NCBI GenBank assembly: GCA_041395625.1
Contig: JAWLAE010000003.1
Span: 248,001-312,000 of the forward strand
Reading direction: 5' to 3'
From: CADEED01 sp041395625
Lineage (GTDB): Bacteria > Pseudomonadota > Gammaproteobacteria > Steroidobacterales > Steroidobacteraceae
DNA length: 64,000 bases
Shown here: positions 52,330 to 60,007 of the stretch, piece by piece
Numbering within the stretch: the first letter of the stretch is position 1
Layout of the letters: the number at the start of each line of letters is the position of its first letter
Notes under the pieces: model-generated
Database searches by the model: none
Told to the model about the DNA's origin: nothing
Seen by the model: the letters and a program-made list of their open reading frames with translations, nothing else
Made by a program: the position numbers and the translations under genes

Positions 52330-52749
52330 CTATTGCCCCGTCAGGGCCGTCATCAGCCCGCGAAACTTGCTGGAAAGAAAGTTGATAGTTGCCTGGTAGC
52401 GAACCGCGTTCTCGGCAAAGGCCGCCTGCTCGATCTGTGCATCGACGGTGTTGCCGTCGAGCGCCGGCGCGAGCGGCGTCCGATACTTGAGCGCGGTAGA
52501 ACCTGCGCTCTCATCGATAGCGGAGGGCTGAGCAGCGCCGCCCACATGGCGCGCCTGTGTCGCGCGCAACGTGACGCCCGCAGCCGCCGTTCCCTGTTCT
52601 GCCAATGCCGCGCGAAAATCGAGATCGCGGGCGCGGTAGCCTGGGGTATCGGCATTCGCGAGATTGCGCGCGAGGATCTCGGTGCGCTTGGCGCGTACAT
52701 CCAGGGCTTGCGCGTGCACGCCCAGCAGTTGATCGAAGTTCAAAGCCAC
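52330..52749 (-). CDS. flgB: Proximal rod protein FlgB
   Basis: 139 residues from a GTG at 52749 behind GGAGG. NLANADTPGYRARDLDFRAA and C-terminal NAVRYQATINFLSSKFRGL identify it. First gene of the flgBCDEFGHIJKL operon, transcribed from the sigma-54 promoter 28 bases upstream. Confidence 0.97.
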   Translation of the reverse strand: MALNFDQLLGVHAQALDVRAKRTEILARNLANADTPGYRARDLDFRAALAEQGTAAAGVTLRATQARHVGGAAQPSAIDESAGSTALKYRTPLAPALDGNTVDAQIEQAAFAENAVRYQATINFLSSKFRGLMTALTGQ

Positions 52750-52787
52750 TACCGTCCTCCGTCGGAAATCCGACTCAGGCGGTATTC

Positions 52788-52803
52788 AGCAAGCCTCGTG
52801 CCA
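52788..52803 (-). promoter_or_regulatory. Sigma-54 promoter of the flgB operon
   Basis: Minus strand TGGCACG-N4-TTGCT, a full consensus match. Predicted start near 52777. Confidence 0.85.
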
Positions 52804-52876
52804 AACTGCTGCAACAACTGGATTTTCGCCATCGGGGGGCGCGTTGACGCGTGCCGCGTGACGCCGCACACGCGAA

Positions 52877-52896
52877 CGCGGCAAGCGCTTGCCGCG
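52877..52896. promoter_or_regulatory. 20-bp perfect palindrome between two back-to-back sigma-54 promoters
   Basis: CGCGGCAAGC/GCTTGCCGCG. Its centre is about 110 bp from the predicted flgB start and 97 bp from the predicted flgA start, an ideal shared enhancer position for a FleQ- or FleR-type activator. Confidence 0.6.
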
Positions 52897-52957
52897 CGCG
52901 GCTACCGCACGCAGCAGATCACGGATGTTAACGGCAGGGGATGCGCCAACTTTAGCG

Positions 52958-52973
52958 TGGCACGCAGCTTGCT
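52958..52973 (+). promoter_or_regulatory. Sigma-54 promoter of flgA
   Basis: TGGCACG-N4-TTGCT on the plus strand, full consensus match. The predicted start (about 52984) coincides with the flgA ATG. Confidence 0.7.
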
Positions 52974-52983
52974 ATTGGAGTGT

Positions 52984-53733
52984 ATGCGACGAACAACTGA
53001 CAGGCTCACGAAGCCGGCTACCTGGGAAGCACTCTTGTATATCTGCTGTCTGGCCAGCGCTCGCATTGTTATGGCGCAGAGCGCCAATCCACCAGCCGCC
53101 GAACTCACGTCGATCGATTCGCTGCGCGCGACGGCCGCAGCAGCAGCTACGCGCGCCGTTCCGAGTTCGACCGGACGAATCATTGCCGAGGCCGCCGCGC
53201 TCGATTCGCGTCTGCGCCTGGCGCGCTGCGCGACGCCATTGCAGGCCGTCACAACGCCGCCGCGGCTGGGACAGACGCGTATCTATGTCGCCGTCAGTTG
53301 TAGTTCGGGCGCAAACTGGCGTATCAACGTACCGGTCGACCTCGCGGTCGAACAGCCGGTGCTGATCGTGCAGACGCCCATCGTTCGTGGCGAACCAATC
53401 GCGCCTGGGCACGTTCGAGTCGAACGTCGGCGGGTTCCGGGGCTCTCGCAGCGTTATGTCGCAGACTTCGAATCGCTACAGCACCACGTCGCCCGTCGCC
53501 CCTTGTCGGCCGGGGAGATCGTGACGGCCGAGGTACTGACACCCGAGCTCGTCATCAAGCGCGGCCAGGAAATCGTGTTGTTGACCGACATTGCCGGCAT
53601 TTCGGTGCGAGCCAGCGGCATCGCACTCGCCGATGCCAGCCTCAACCAGCGGTTGCGCGTCAGAAACCTGGCGTCGCAGCGCGTCGTTGAAGGTCAGGTG
53701 GAGTCCGCCGATACCGTGCGGGTAAGTCGCTGA
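52984..53733 (+). CDS. flgA: P-ring assembly chaperone FlgA
   Basis: 249 residues from ATG 52984, giving a basic n-region (MRRTTDRLTK) and a hydrophobic signal ending VMAQS. The frame is open to 52294 but crosses flgB and is not coding. SAF-like domain: PIVRGEPIAPGHVRVERRRV, LQHHVARRPLSAGEIVTAEV; C-terminus VIKRGQEIVLLTDIAGISV. GGAG precedes the ATG, yet the sigma-54 start predicts a leaderless message. Confidence 0.92.
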   Translation: MRRTTDRLTKPATWEALLYICCLASARIVMAQSANPPAAELTSIDSLRATAAAAATRAVPSSTGRIIAEAAALDSRLRLARCATPLQAVTTPPRLGQTRIYVAVSCSSGANWRINVPVDLAVEQPVLIVQTPIVRGEPIAPGHVRVERRRVPGLSQRYVADFESLQHHVARRPLSAGEIVTAEVLTPELVIKRGQEIVLLTDIAGISVRASGIALADASLNQRLRVRNLASQRVVEGQVESADTVRVSR

Positions 53734-53792
53734 ACTGTGATGCATTGTTGATTTGACGTAATCCAGCATTGTGGCTAATCCGACGGTCGGCC

Positions 53793-53819
53793 TAAAGTTT
53801 TGTTGGCCGCCGCCGAAAA
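53793..53819 (+). promoter_or_regulatory. Sigma-28 promoter of flgM
   Basis: TAAAGTTT, 11-base spacer, GCCGAAAA: exact -35 consensus and one mismatch in the -10. Confidence 0.85.
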
Positions 53820-53883
53820 CCTCATCGTAGGGATTTCGAGTGAGGAGTCTCTTCTGCAGTGTGCACACTTAAAGGAGTGAGCC

Positions 53884-54204
53884 ATGTCGAGCAAAATTGG
53901 AGCATTGGATCAACGCCCGTCGCCGGTGACAGCGAGCGTGCCAGCGCCACGCGTGCGCGACAGCCTCACTGATACAGCAGCCGGCGGCCGTGCCCCCGAC
54001 GAGGTATCGATCACCGAGACCGCGCGTCATATGGCGACGCTGGAGAAGGCACTGGCCGGCCTGCCGGCGATCAACGATTTCAGGGTCGCGGCGGTTCGCC
54101 GCGCGATCGATGAAGGCCGCTACCACGTTGATGCCGACAAGATCGCCGTGAAGCTGCTGGCGTCCGATCGCGACCTCGCAGCCGCTCAACCGAAGGCCAA
54201 GTAA
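53884..54204 (+). CDS. flgM: Anti-sigma-28 factor FlgM
   Basis: 106 residues with a disordered N-terminus and the C-terminal sigma-binding helices (ETARHMATLEKALAGLPAIN, RVAAVRRAIDEGRYHVDADK, IAVKLL). It holds FliA inactive until exported through the finished hook. Strong site AAAGGAGTGAGCC before ATG; own sigma-28 promoter makes the loop autoregulatory. Confidence 0.93.
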   Translation: MSSKIGALDQRPSPVTASVPAPRVRDSLTDTAAGGRAPDEVSITETARHMATLEKALAGLPAINDFRVAAVRRAIDEGRYHVDADKIAVKLLASDRDLAAAQPKAK

Positions 54205-54690
54205 TTGGACGCCAGGCTTTGCCGTGAGCACCTCGCGCGTCTGTTGCGCGACGAGACGACGGCGCTGGCGGAGCTCGAAGTGCAGCTCGACAGCGAATAC
54301 GCCGCGCTGTCGAAGCGTGACATCACCGCGCTCGAAGAAGCCTCCGACGCACGCGCCTGGCAGATGACGCGCCTCGTGAAGCTGGAAGACGAACGGCGCA
54401 GTGCCTGCACACTGTACGGCTATCCGCCCACGCTGCAGGGTATGGCAGCCCTGCTCGACTGGTGCGACCCCGCACGTACCCTCGCCGACTCGTACCACGA
54501 ATGCGTGACGCGCGCGCTGCGATGCCGCGACTACAACAACCGCAATGCTTCGTTGGTCAACGCGCGCATGACGCGCATCGAGAGCATGTTAGGCGCGCTG
54601 TCGAGCGACGTCGCACCGGCGCGGATTTACGGCCGGGATGGCGCGGCACGCGCCAATGCAGCCGGGCGACTGCTCAGCGCCGAAGCCTGA
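54205..54690 (+). CDS. flgN: Flagellar chaperone FlgN
   Basis: 161 residues starting from TTG at 54205, directly abutting the flgM stop. No ATG or GTG is available before the conserved helical core (LLRDETTALAELEVQLDSEY, LSKRDITALEEASDARAWQM). It chaperones FlgK and FlgL to the export gate. The rare TTG start and zero spacing suggest translational coupling at a reduced level. Confidence 0.85.
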   Translation: MDARLCREHLARLLRDETTALAELEVQLDSEYAALSKRDITALEEASDARAWQMTRLVKLEDERRSACTLYGYPPTLQGMAALLDWCDPARTLADSYHECVTRALRCRDYNNRNASLVNARMTRIESMLGALSSDVAPARIYGRDGAARANAAGRLLSAEA

Positions 54691-54697
54691 CTCGAGC

Positions 54698-54714
54698 TGA
54701 CGCGATCTGCGTCA
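54698..54714 (+). terminator. Weak hairpin after flgN
   Basis: TGACGC-GATCT-GCGTCA, 6-bp stem, no T run (CAAATCG follows). Possibly a partial terminator or mRNA end-protecting stem. Confidence 0.3.
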
Positions 54715-54733
54715 CAAATCGTCAGCAGCCTCC

Positions 54734-54760
54734 TCAACTTTGAGTTCCGCACGCCGATCT
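54734..54760 (+). promoter_or_regulatory. Candidate sigma-28 promoter of the lipoprotein gene
   Basis: TCAACTTT, 11-base spacer, GCCGATCT. Six of eight -35 bases and six of eight -10 bases match the general consensus. A 170-base leader precedes the ATG. Confidence 0.55.
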
Positions 54761-54930
54761 ACTGAATCACGGTAGTGCGGCGAGTCTCTGGATCGCTCAC
54801 CACCGACACTCTGCTGGTGGCAGCGTGCGGTCCACCCACATCCGACCGACGGTACTCCTCTCTCGTGGGTCTCCGTGCGCTGCCGCTGGCTCCCTAGAAC
54901 CGTGCCAGCGAAAGAGAGAGCGGCTGCACC

Positions 54931-55791
54931 ATGGGCTTCAGGCAACAAGCGACGACATTGCTGGCAAGTGCCTTGCTCGTTGCATGCGGTGGCACCGGCT
55001 CGAGTGACACGGATGGCTCCGCCACAATCAACACCCCGGGCAGTGCACCGCCGCGCTCGCCCAGTCAGAGCACTGCGTTGCCCGCGGAAGATCTCGCCAT
55101 CGCAACGCGGCTCTATCGGGGCGACGAGCGTACGCCGCCAGGATTCGTGGTCGAACCCCGGCCAGCCAACGTGCTCGGACTGGTATCGACACGGCACTTG
55201 CGCAATACGGACATCGATTCTGGCACGCCGAATAACGCGGCTCACTTCGAACTCTGCACTAACGACACGGCGCAGGCGATCGAGTGGTCCGAACAAAACG
55301 CAGCCTGGAACGGCCAGTACTCCGATCTCGTGCAGGTGGACGACAACGCGCGTTACATCGAGGTCTCGCGCGTGCCGCGCGCCGACGTCACGGCATTGCT
55401 GCGACAGCGCGTGTTCCGCTGCGATTATCTGGATCGGTCGGGCAGCGATCTGCGAGTCGAGCAGGGCACAGCCGGCGTGTTGCGCGTGCGACCGATCGAT
55501 GGGTCAGTCCTGCGAACGCTCGTGGAGTATCTGTGGCAATTCACGCCCCAAAACAATGCCAACTACGTCGTCGTCAGCAGTGCCAGCGACACGAGCGCCA
55601 CCCACCTCTCGCATCAGCTCGAGCTGGGGGAATTGATTCGCGCGACTGCGAGCGGCTGCGACACCGTGCGCGTGTCCGACTGGACTCATACGGCCGACGT
55701 CACGTCGGGCGCCCTGCATCGGTCCGTCGCCGTGACACGGTCATTCAGTGTGCGCGACGGCGCGCATGGCGCCGAGGCGTGCACCGAATGA
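54931..55791 (+). CDS. Lipoprotein of unknown function in the flagellar region
   Basis: 286 residues. Signal with lipobox LLVACG, then a Gly/Ser/Thr-rich disordered stretch to about residue 45. The rest is a mixed alpha/beta region with five further Cys residues (in FELCTND, VFRCDYL, ASGCDTV, AEACTE), so disulphides are likely. I do not recognise the family. Its sigma-28 promoter and position after flgN suggest expression with late flagellar genes, perhaps as an outer-membrane accessory. The ribosome site is weak (AGAGAG, far from the ATG). Confidence 0.7.
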   Translation: MGFRQQATTLLASALLVACGGTGSSDTDGSATINTPGSAPPRSPSQSTALPAEDLAIATRLYRGDERTPPGFVVEPRPANVLGLVSTRHLRNTDIDSGTPNNAAHFELCTNDTAQAIEWSEQNAAWNGQYSDLVQVDDNARYIEVSRVPRADVTALLRQRVFRCDYLDRSGSDLRVEQGTAGVLRVRPIDGSVLRTLVEYLWQFTPQNNANYVVVSSASDTSATHLSHQLELGELIRATASGCDTVRVSDWTHTADVTSGALHRSVAVTRSFSVRDGAHGAEACTE

Positions 55792-55801
55792 CGCCGCATA
55801 T

Positions 55802-56845
55802 CTAAGGCCGTGTCACCAGCACCTTCTTGATCCAGCCGGCGCCGTTGGAACCCTGCACGTTGAGAAAACCGTCCTGCTCAGCGCCAATCACCACGAGTTC
55901 CTCATCGCGGCCAACCGTGGCCACCGACTTGGACGAATCGATCGGGCTGGCGTGCAGTTTTACATTGCCGATCTTGGGAACGACGACATCGCCTTCATTG
56001 AAGACTGCACCAGCAACCGTCTTGCGACCGGCTTCCTCTTCGAGCGTACCGACATCACGCTGCAGACTCGCATCGCCGCGGACGGCGATGACGATATTGT
56101 TGTAGTTGTCGGCGAAACTGGCGGCGATCACCTTGCCCTCATTGGTGTTCGTGTAGCCACCCAGACCGCCGACCGCACCCCAGCCCGCAATCGCGCCGAT
56201 TCTGAGATCGGCCTTGCGGGCACTGCCCTCAGCGGCGGCAACCTGAACGCTCGAGCGTGAGTCCGCCAACAACATGCTCGTCTGCGCTTCCTTGAACTTG
56301 AGCCCGCCGGCAACGGCTCCCAGAACGGGATTGCGGCGCCCAATGATGCCGCCCAGAACACCGCCCACACCGCCAGCGTTACCCTCTGAAAACACCACGG
56401 CCGGCGTCAGAATGAAATCGGCGGTAACCATCTGGCCTTTTCCCATGTTGGAGTTCTGGCGCAGCTCCCCTGACTCGGCCAGCGCCCGCTCTTGCATGGC
56501 GTTTTCCATGCCGATGCCGCGCTCGACGACGATGAAACAATTGGACTGCTGGATCATCATGCGGATGAGGCCCACCGGCGACTGCAGACCGTAGGAATTG
56601 AGCGACCGCAACACATAGTCCTGGGGCTCGACCACGGCCACAGCGCCCATCGGCTTGCTGCATTTCTGGATGCCGTCGTCACCCGTGCTACCGCTGGTTC
56701 CGGCTGCGCCCTGTACAGCGGAGCCACCCTTGCCCTGCTGTGTGCCCAGCACACCCTGCGCATGCGCAGTGCCCATGCACGCCAACGCGAGCGCAGCCGT
56801 GCAACCGATTGCGACGCCCGAACGACGTCCTGCGAACTTAAGCAT
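55802..56845 (-). CDS. Secreted CsgG-like protein with C-terminal SH3-like domain
   Basis: 347 residues from ATG 56845 (GGGAGGTG upstream). Cleavable signal ending AHAQG. Residues 55-245 look like the CsgG/HfaB/TolB-N fold (GLIRMMIQQSNCFIVVERG, MVTADFILTPAVVFSEG, KFKEAQTSMLLADSRSSVQV). Residues 280-347 form an SH3b-type domain (VKLHASPIDSSKSVATVGRD, NGAGWIKKVLV). No lipobox Cys, unlike curli CsgG. FlgT of Vibrio also carries a TolB-like domain, so a basal-body accessory role is possible (inference). Transcribed 43 bases after an unknown gene. Confidence 0.7.
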   Translation of the reverse strand: MLKFAGRRSGVAIGCTAALALACMGTAHAQGVLGTQQGKGGSAVQGAAGTSGSTGDDGIQKCSKPMGAVAVVEPQDYVLRSLNSYGLQSPVGLIRMMIQQSNCFIVVERGIGMENAMQERALAESGELRQNSNMGKGQMVTADFILTPAVVFSEGNAGGVGGVLGGIIGRRNPVLGAVAGGLKFKEAQTSMLLADSRSSVQVAAAEGSARKADLRIGAIAGWGAVGGLGGYTNTNEGKVIAASFADNYNNIVIAVRGDASLQRDVGTLEEEAGRKTVAGAVFNEGDVVVPKIGNVKLHASPIDSSKSVATVGRDEELVVIGAEQDGFLNVQGSNGAGWIKKVLVTRP

Positions 56846-56888
56846 AGCAACACCTCCCGGCTCCCCCGCAGAGCCATCAGTGCGCAGT

Positions 56889-57638
56889 TTAACGCAGACC
56901 GCGCGGCCGCACGCCGACGCTCTGCCCAGCCAGCCGCTGGACACCCACCAGTACGAGATCTTGCAGCCGACTGCCCGATGCATCCTGACTGGCAGCCAGT
57001 ATCCGCAGCCAGAATTCGGGCTGGTCATGCCAACGCAGCCGCACCTGCGGCCCATGGACCTCCGCGAAAGTCTCGAGGGCGACCAGCGAGCTCTGCGCCA
57101 GTCGATCGATCGACGCGGCGCCCGCGCCCAATACGAGGCGCGCGGCGCGCGGCCGCGTGCGAGCAAGATGCCAGCCGTAGATCAACAAACGCCGCACCAA
57201 CGCAACACCAACCCGAGGCTCGAAATCTGTGGCGATACCGGCGCGCGTGCGCTCCGCATCGCGCACGCCGACCAGCGAGCTCTCGTGCCAACGCGATGCG
57301 TCACCGAACCCGCCGTCGAGCAGCGCGTACGGCATTCTGGCGATACGCTGCAGCGCTTCCCGTGGCAGTGCCGCCCATTCCCGCCGCAACAATTGGCACA
57401 CAGCTGCCTGAGCACCCGGCGCCGTGCGGCACTGATCCTGGGCCTGCTTGTGCTGCTGCTCCTGTGCTCGCGCCGCGATCAGATCCATGCACTCGAGATT
57501 GAGTGCTAACAACGGCTCCGGCAGGGGCGCCGTGACATAGATTTGACGCTGGTCGTGCACCTCCCAACGGTTGCCATGATCGCCCGCAGGATCTTTGCAG
57601 GGGTCGAACTCTTCATTGAGGCGATTGGGCTGCTGCAC
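56889..57638 (-). CDS. Hypothetical protein, upstream partner of the CsgG-like gene
   Basis: 249 residues from a GTG at 57638 with a perfect AGGAGG site. No signal peptide or clear membrane helix. Segment LVRRLLIYGWHLARTRPRAA is strongly basic, and the whole is rich in Arg, Ala and Leu. I recognise no family. It shares a divergent control region, with a perfect palindrome, with the FlhC-like gene and probably forms an operon with the CsgG-like gene. Confidence 0.6.
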   Translation of the reverse strand: MQQPNRLNEEFDPCKDPAGDHGNRWEVHDQRQIYVTAPLPEPLLALNLECMDLIAARAQEQQHKQAQDQCRTAPGAQAAVCQLLRREWAALPREALQRIARMPYALLDGGFGDASRWHESSLVGVRDAERTRAGIATDFEPRVGVALVRRLLIYGWHLARTRPRAARLVLGAGAASIDRLAQSSLVALETFAEVHGPQVRLRWHDQPEFWLRILAASQDASGSRLQDLVLVGVQRLAGQSVGVRPRGLR

Positions 57639-57699
57639 GGTATTCCTCCTGATTTGCGCTGATTATCCTGCGCTCACCCCACTTGCAATACTCGCCGAT

Positions 57700-57721
57700 T
57701 TTTGGGAAATTTTTCCCAAAA
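57700..57721. promoter_or_regulatory. Perfect AT-rich palindrome in the FlhC-like divergent promoter
   Basis: TTTTGGGAAA-TT-TTTCCCAAAA: 10-bp arms, 2-base centre, 41 bp before the FlhC-like start and 62 bp before the divergent gene's start. Strong candidate operator for a dimeric regulator. Confidence 0.55.
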
Positions 57722-57761
57722 TCAGAAGTGCACTATCACCGATCCATTAGGGGAACAAACC

Positions 57762-58340
57762 ATGCGTATCTCGGACGACCGCTACAATCGCGACCGCTCG
57801 CGGCTCGATCTGGCCTTGCGATTCATCCGCCATGAGGCCAGAACTCACACCATCAAGACCTGGACTGGCTTATCCGACGATCGCATCCGCAAGCTCTATC
57901 GCACTTATCTGGTCGACGCCGGCGAGTGCCAGGTGCCGCGCCATCGAGGCAAGTCCCCGAGCCAGGCGGCGTTCTTCATGCGCTCGCCGCGCCTGCGTCA
58001 GGAGACCAGTGTGCTTGCCAGCATGCTGCTGCTGTTCGATGTCATTACTCCCGAACCAGGCAGCCCCGAGGGCGCGTCGCCTGCCAGCGTCCCGCGGGGC
58101 GCGTTGCTGTGCGAAGCATTCGAAATCTACCGCCAACTCACACCGCGGCCACAGATCACTTTTGAACACGCGGTGTTCCTGGCCGTCGCGCTGTTGCGCG
58201 GTCACGAGTTGCGCATCAACGCATGTCGGGACTGCGGCGCGATCATCGTGGTCGATCGCCTGACGCTGCGAGCGCCGACCTGCCATGAGTGCCAGCGCAC
58301 GCACAGTCTGCCCGTGCGGCGCGCTCTCTGCCGCCGCTGA
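57762..58340 (+). CDS. FlhC-like transcriptional regulator
   Basis: 192 residues from ATG 57762 (AGGGGAAC upstream). The order of motifs follows FlhC: an N-terminal helical part (LALRFIRHEARTHTIKTWTG, LSDDRIRKLYRTYL), the central RHRGKSPSQAAFFMRSPRLR, a long helix, and a C-terminal zinc site C-x2-C-x15-C-x2-C (ACRDCG ... TCHECQ) matching the FlhC Cys4 spacing to within one residue. FlhC normally works as FlhD4C2; no flhD is in the window. Flagellar control here appears FleQ-type, so an FlhC-like protein is unexpected. Confidence 0.6.
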   Translation: MRISDDRYNRDRSRLDLALRFIRHEARTHTIKTWTGLSDDRIRKLYRTYLVDAGECQVPRHRGKSPSQAAFFMRSPRLRQETSVLASMLLLFDVITPEPGSPEGASPASVPRGALLCEAFEIYRQLTPRPQITFEHAVFLAVALLRGHELRINACRDCGAIIVVDRLTLRAPTCHECQRTHSLPVRRALCRR

Positions 58341-58386
58341 GCCGGGCATCGCTCGCGTACAATGGGCGTCGACACAGGACGCTTCC

Positions 58387-59346
58387 ATGCTCAATACGTT
58401 TGCAGGTTCTTATCTCGACCGGCGCGCCGAGCTGCGTGACGATCCCGATTGGGCGCAGCAGGCACGCGGCGATGGCGAGTCACTGTTCGTGCTGTCCGCT
58501 GGGCTCGCGCAGCTCATTTCGCACGCACCGACGCCCGAGATCGCGTTCCTCCACGCCGACCATCCGCTGGTAACCGAGGCCCCTGACCAAGCGCTTACCT
58601 TGTTAGGCTGGTTTCGCGGTGCGCGCTGTGTGCTCGTGGACATCGGTCACGCGAGCGATGAGCGACTGCGCCTCGAGTTGCCGGCCAGCGCGCGGCTCGA
58701 GGAACTGCGGCCACTCGCGTCCGTGCTGCCCACCGATTCGGCTGGCTTGTTGGCTTATGCGCGCGCGCTGATGTTCTGGCGGGGGCGAAATCGCTACTGT
58801 GGCGTTTGCGGAAGGCCCACGGCGCCGGGGCGCGCGGGCCATGTGCTCAACTGCACGGACAGCGCTTGCGCGACGACTTTCTTTCCGCGCATCGATCCGG
58901 CGGTCATCGTGCTGGTCACCGACGCCGCACATGAACGGGCCCTGCTCGGCCGCCAGGCATCCTGGCCGCCCGGACGCTATTCGACCGTTGCCGGCTTCGT
59001 CGAGCCCGGCGAGAGCCTCGAGGACGCGGTGGCGCGCGAGGTATTCGAGGAAACGGCAGTCAAGGTGACTACCATCAGCTACCAATCCTCACAACCCTGG
59101 CCGTTTCCGTCATCACTGATGCTTGGCTTTCAGGCGATCGGCGGCGCCGAGACCATCCGCCACGTCGATGGCGAACTCGAGGATGCGCGCTGGTTCAGCC
59201 GCGCGCAAATTGCCGCGGGCGAACCGATGCTGCCGCCGCCCACATCGATCTCCTATCGATTGATCGAGGCCTGGTTCGACAGCGGCTCGGCGACGCCACT
59301 CGCGCAGCATCCCGACGTGGGCCGCTGGGGCACGCCGCGCGGTTGA
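58387..59346 (+). CDS. nudC: NAD(+)/NADH pyrophosphatase NudC
   Basis: 319 residues from ATG 58387. Zinc ribbon CGVC...CTDSAC, Nudix box GFVEPGESLEDAVAREVFEE and the NudC-specific SQPWPFPSS motif are all intact. It cleaves NAD(H) and removes NAD caps from RNA. Confidence 0.95.
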   Translation: MLNTFAGSYLDRRAELRDDPDWAQQARGDGESLFVLSAGLAQLISHAPTPEIAFLHADHPLVTEAPDQALTLLGWFRGARCVLVDIGHASDERLRLELPASARLEELRPLASVLPTDSAGLLAYARALMFWRGRNRYCGVCGRPTAPGRAGHVLNCTDSACATTFFPRIDPAVIVLVTDAAHERALLGRQASWPPGRYSTVAGFVEPGESLEDAVAREVFEETAVKVTTISYQSSQPWPFPSSLMLGFQAIGGAETIRHVDGELEDARWFSRAQIAAGEPMLPPPTSISYRLIEAWFDSGSATPLAQHPDVGRWGTPRG

Positions 59347-59400
59347 CTCCACGCGCTCTGGGCCCATTATGGACGTTGGCGGACAAGAGGGAACTTAGGC

Positions 59401-59988
59401 ATGTCTGAGTTACAAGTACTGCTGTCGGTGGCGCTCGGCGTCGGGCTAGCTGCCGCCGTTGGGTTGCGCGTGTTTCTGCCGCTGCTGATCGCGAGCGTGG
59501 CAGCCTATTCCGGGCATCTGAATCTCACCGGTGGATTCGAGTGGCTCGGTACCCTGCCGGCGGTCGTGATGTTAGGTGTCGCAGCGGCGCTCGAGATTCT
59601 CGCCTATTACATTCCCGGCGTCGACAACGCGCTCGATGCGGTGGCAACGCCGTTGGCAGTGGTGGCAGGTACGGTGGTCGCGGCAGCCGTAATGACCGAC
59701 ATGCCGCCGCTGGTCAAATGGACGACGGCGGTGATTGCCGGCGGCGGTGCCGCGGGGCTAACACAAGGCACCACCGCCCTGCTACGCGCTAAATCGACGG
59801 TCGCTACCGGTGGTCTTGGCAACTCTGTGGTGGCTACCGGCGAGCTGGGCGGTGCGCTGGGTATCTCGCTGCTGGCATTGTTTGCGCCGGTGGTCGCGCT
59901 GGTCCTGGTCGTTCTGTTCTGCTGGCTGGCTGTCCGTTTCATGCGCCGGCTGTTGCGCCGTCGCGCCGGTACGACGACGGTCGGCTGA
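59401..59988 (+). CDS. DUF4126 membrane protein
   Basis: 195 residues with four to five hydrophobic helices: LLSVALGVGLAAAVGLRVFL, LPAVVMLGVAAALEILAYYI, VDNALDAVATPLAVVAGTVV. The Gly-rich middle (TAVIAGGGAAGLTQGTTALL) is typical of DUF4126. Inner membrane, function unknown. Arg-rich C-terminal tail should be cytosolic. Confidence 0.85.
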   Translation: MSELQVLLSVALGVGLAAAVGLRVFLPLLIASVAAYSGHLNLTGGFEWLGTLPAVVMLGVAAALEILAYYIPGVDNALDAVATPLAVVAGTVVAAAVMTDMPPLVKWTTAVIAGGGAAGLTQGTTALLRAKSTVATGGLGNSVVATGELGGALGISLLALFAPVVALVLVVLFCWLAVRFMRRLLRRRAGTTTVG

Positions 59989-60007
59989 AGCACGCAGAGC
60001 TTTCGTC

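Noticed and set aside
52294..52983. N-terminal extension of flgA across flgB
   Set aside because: Antisense to flgB and to the promoter region; signal peptide placed correctly only from 52984.
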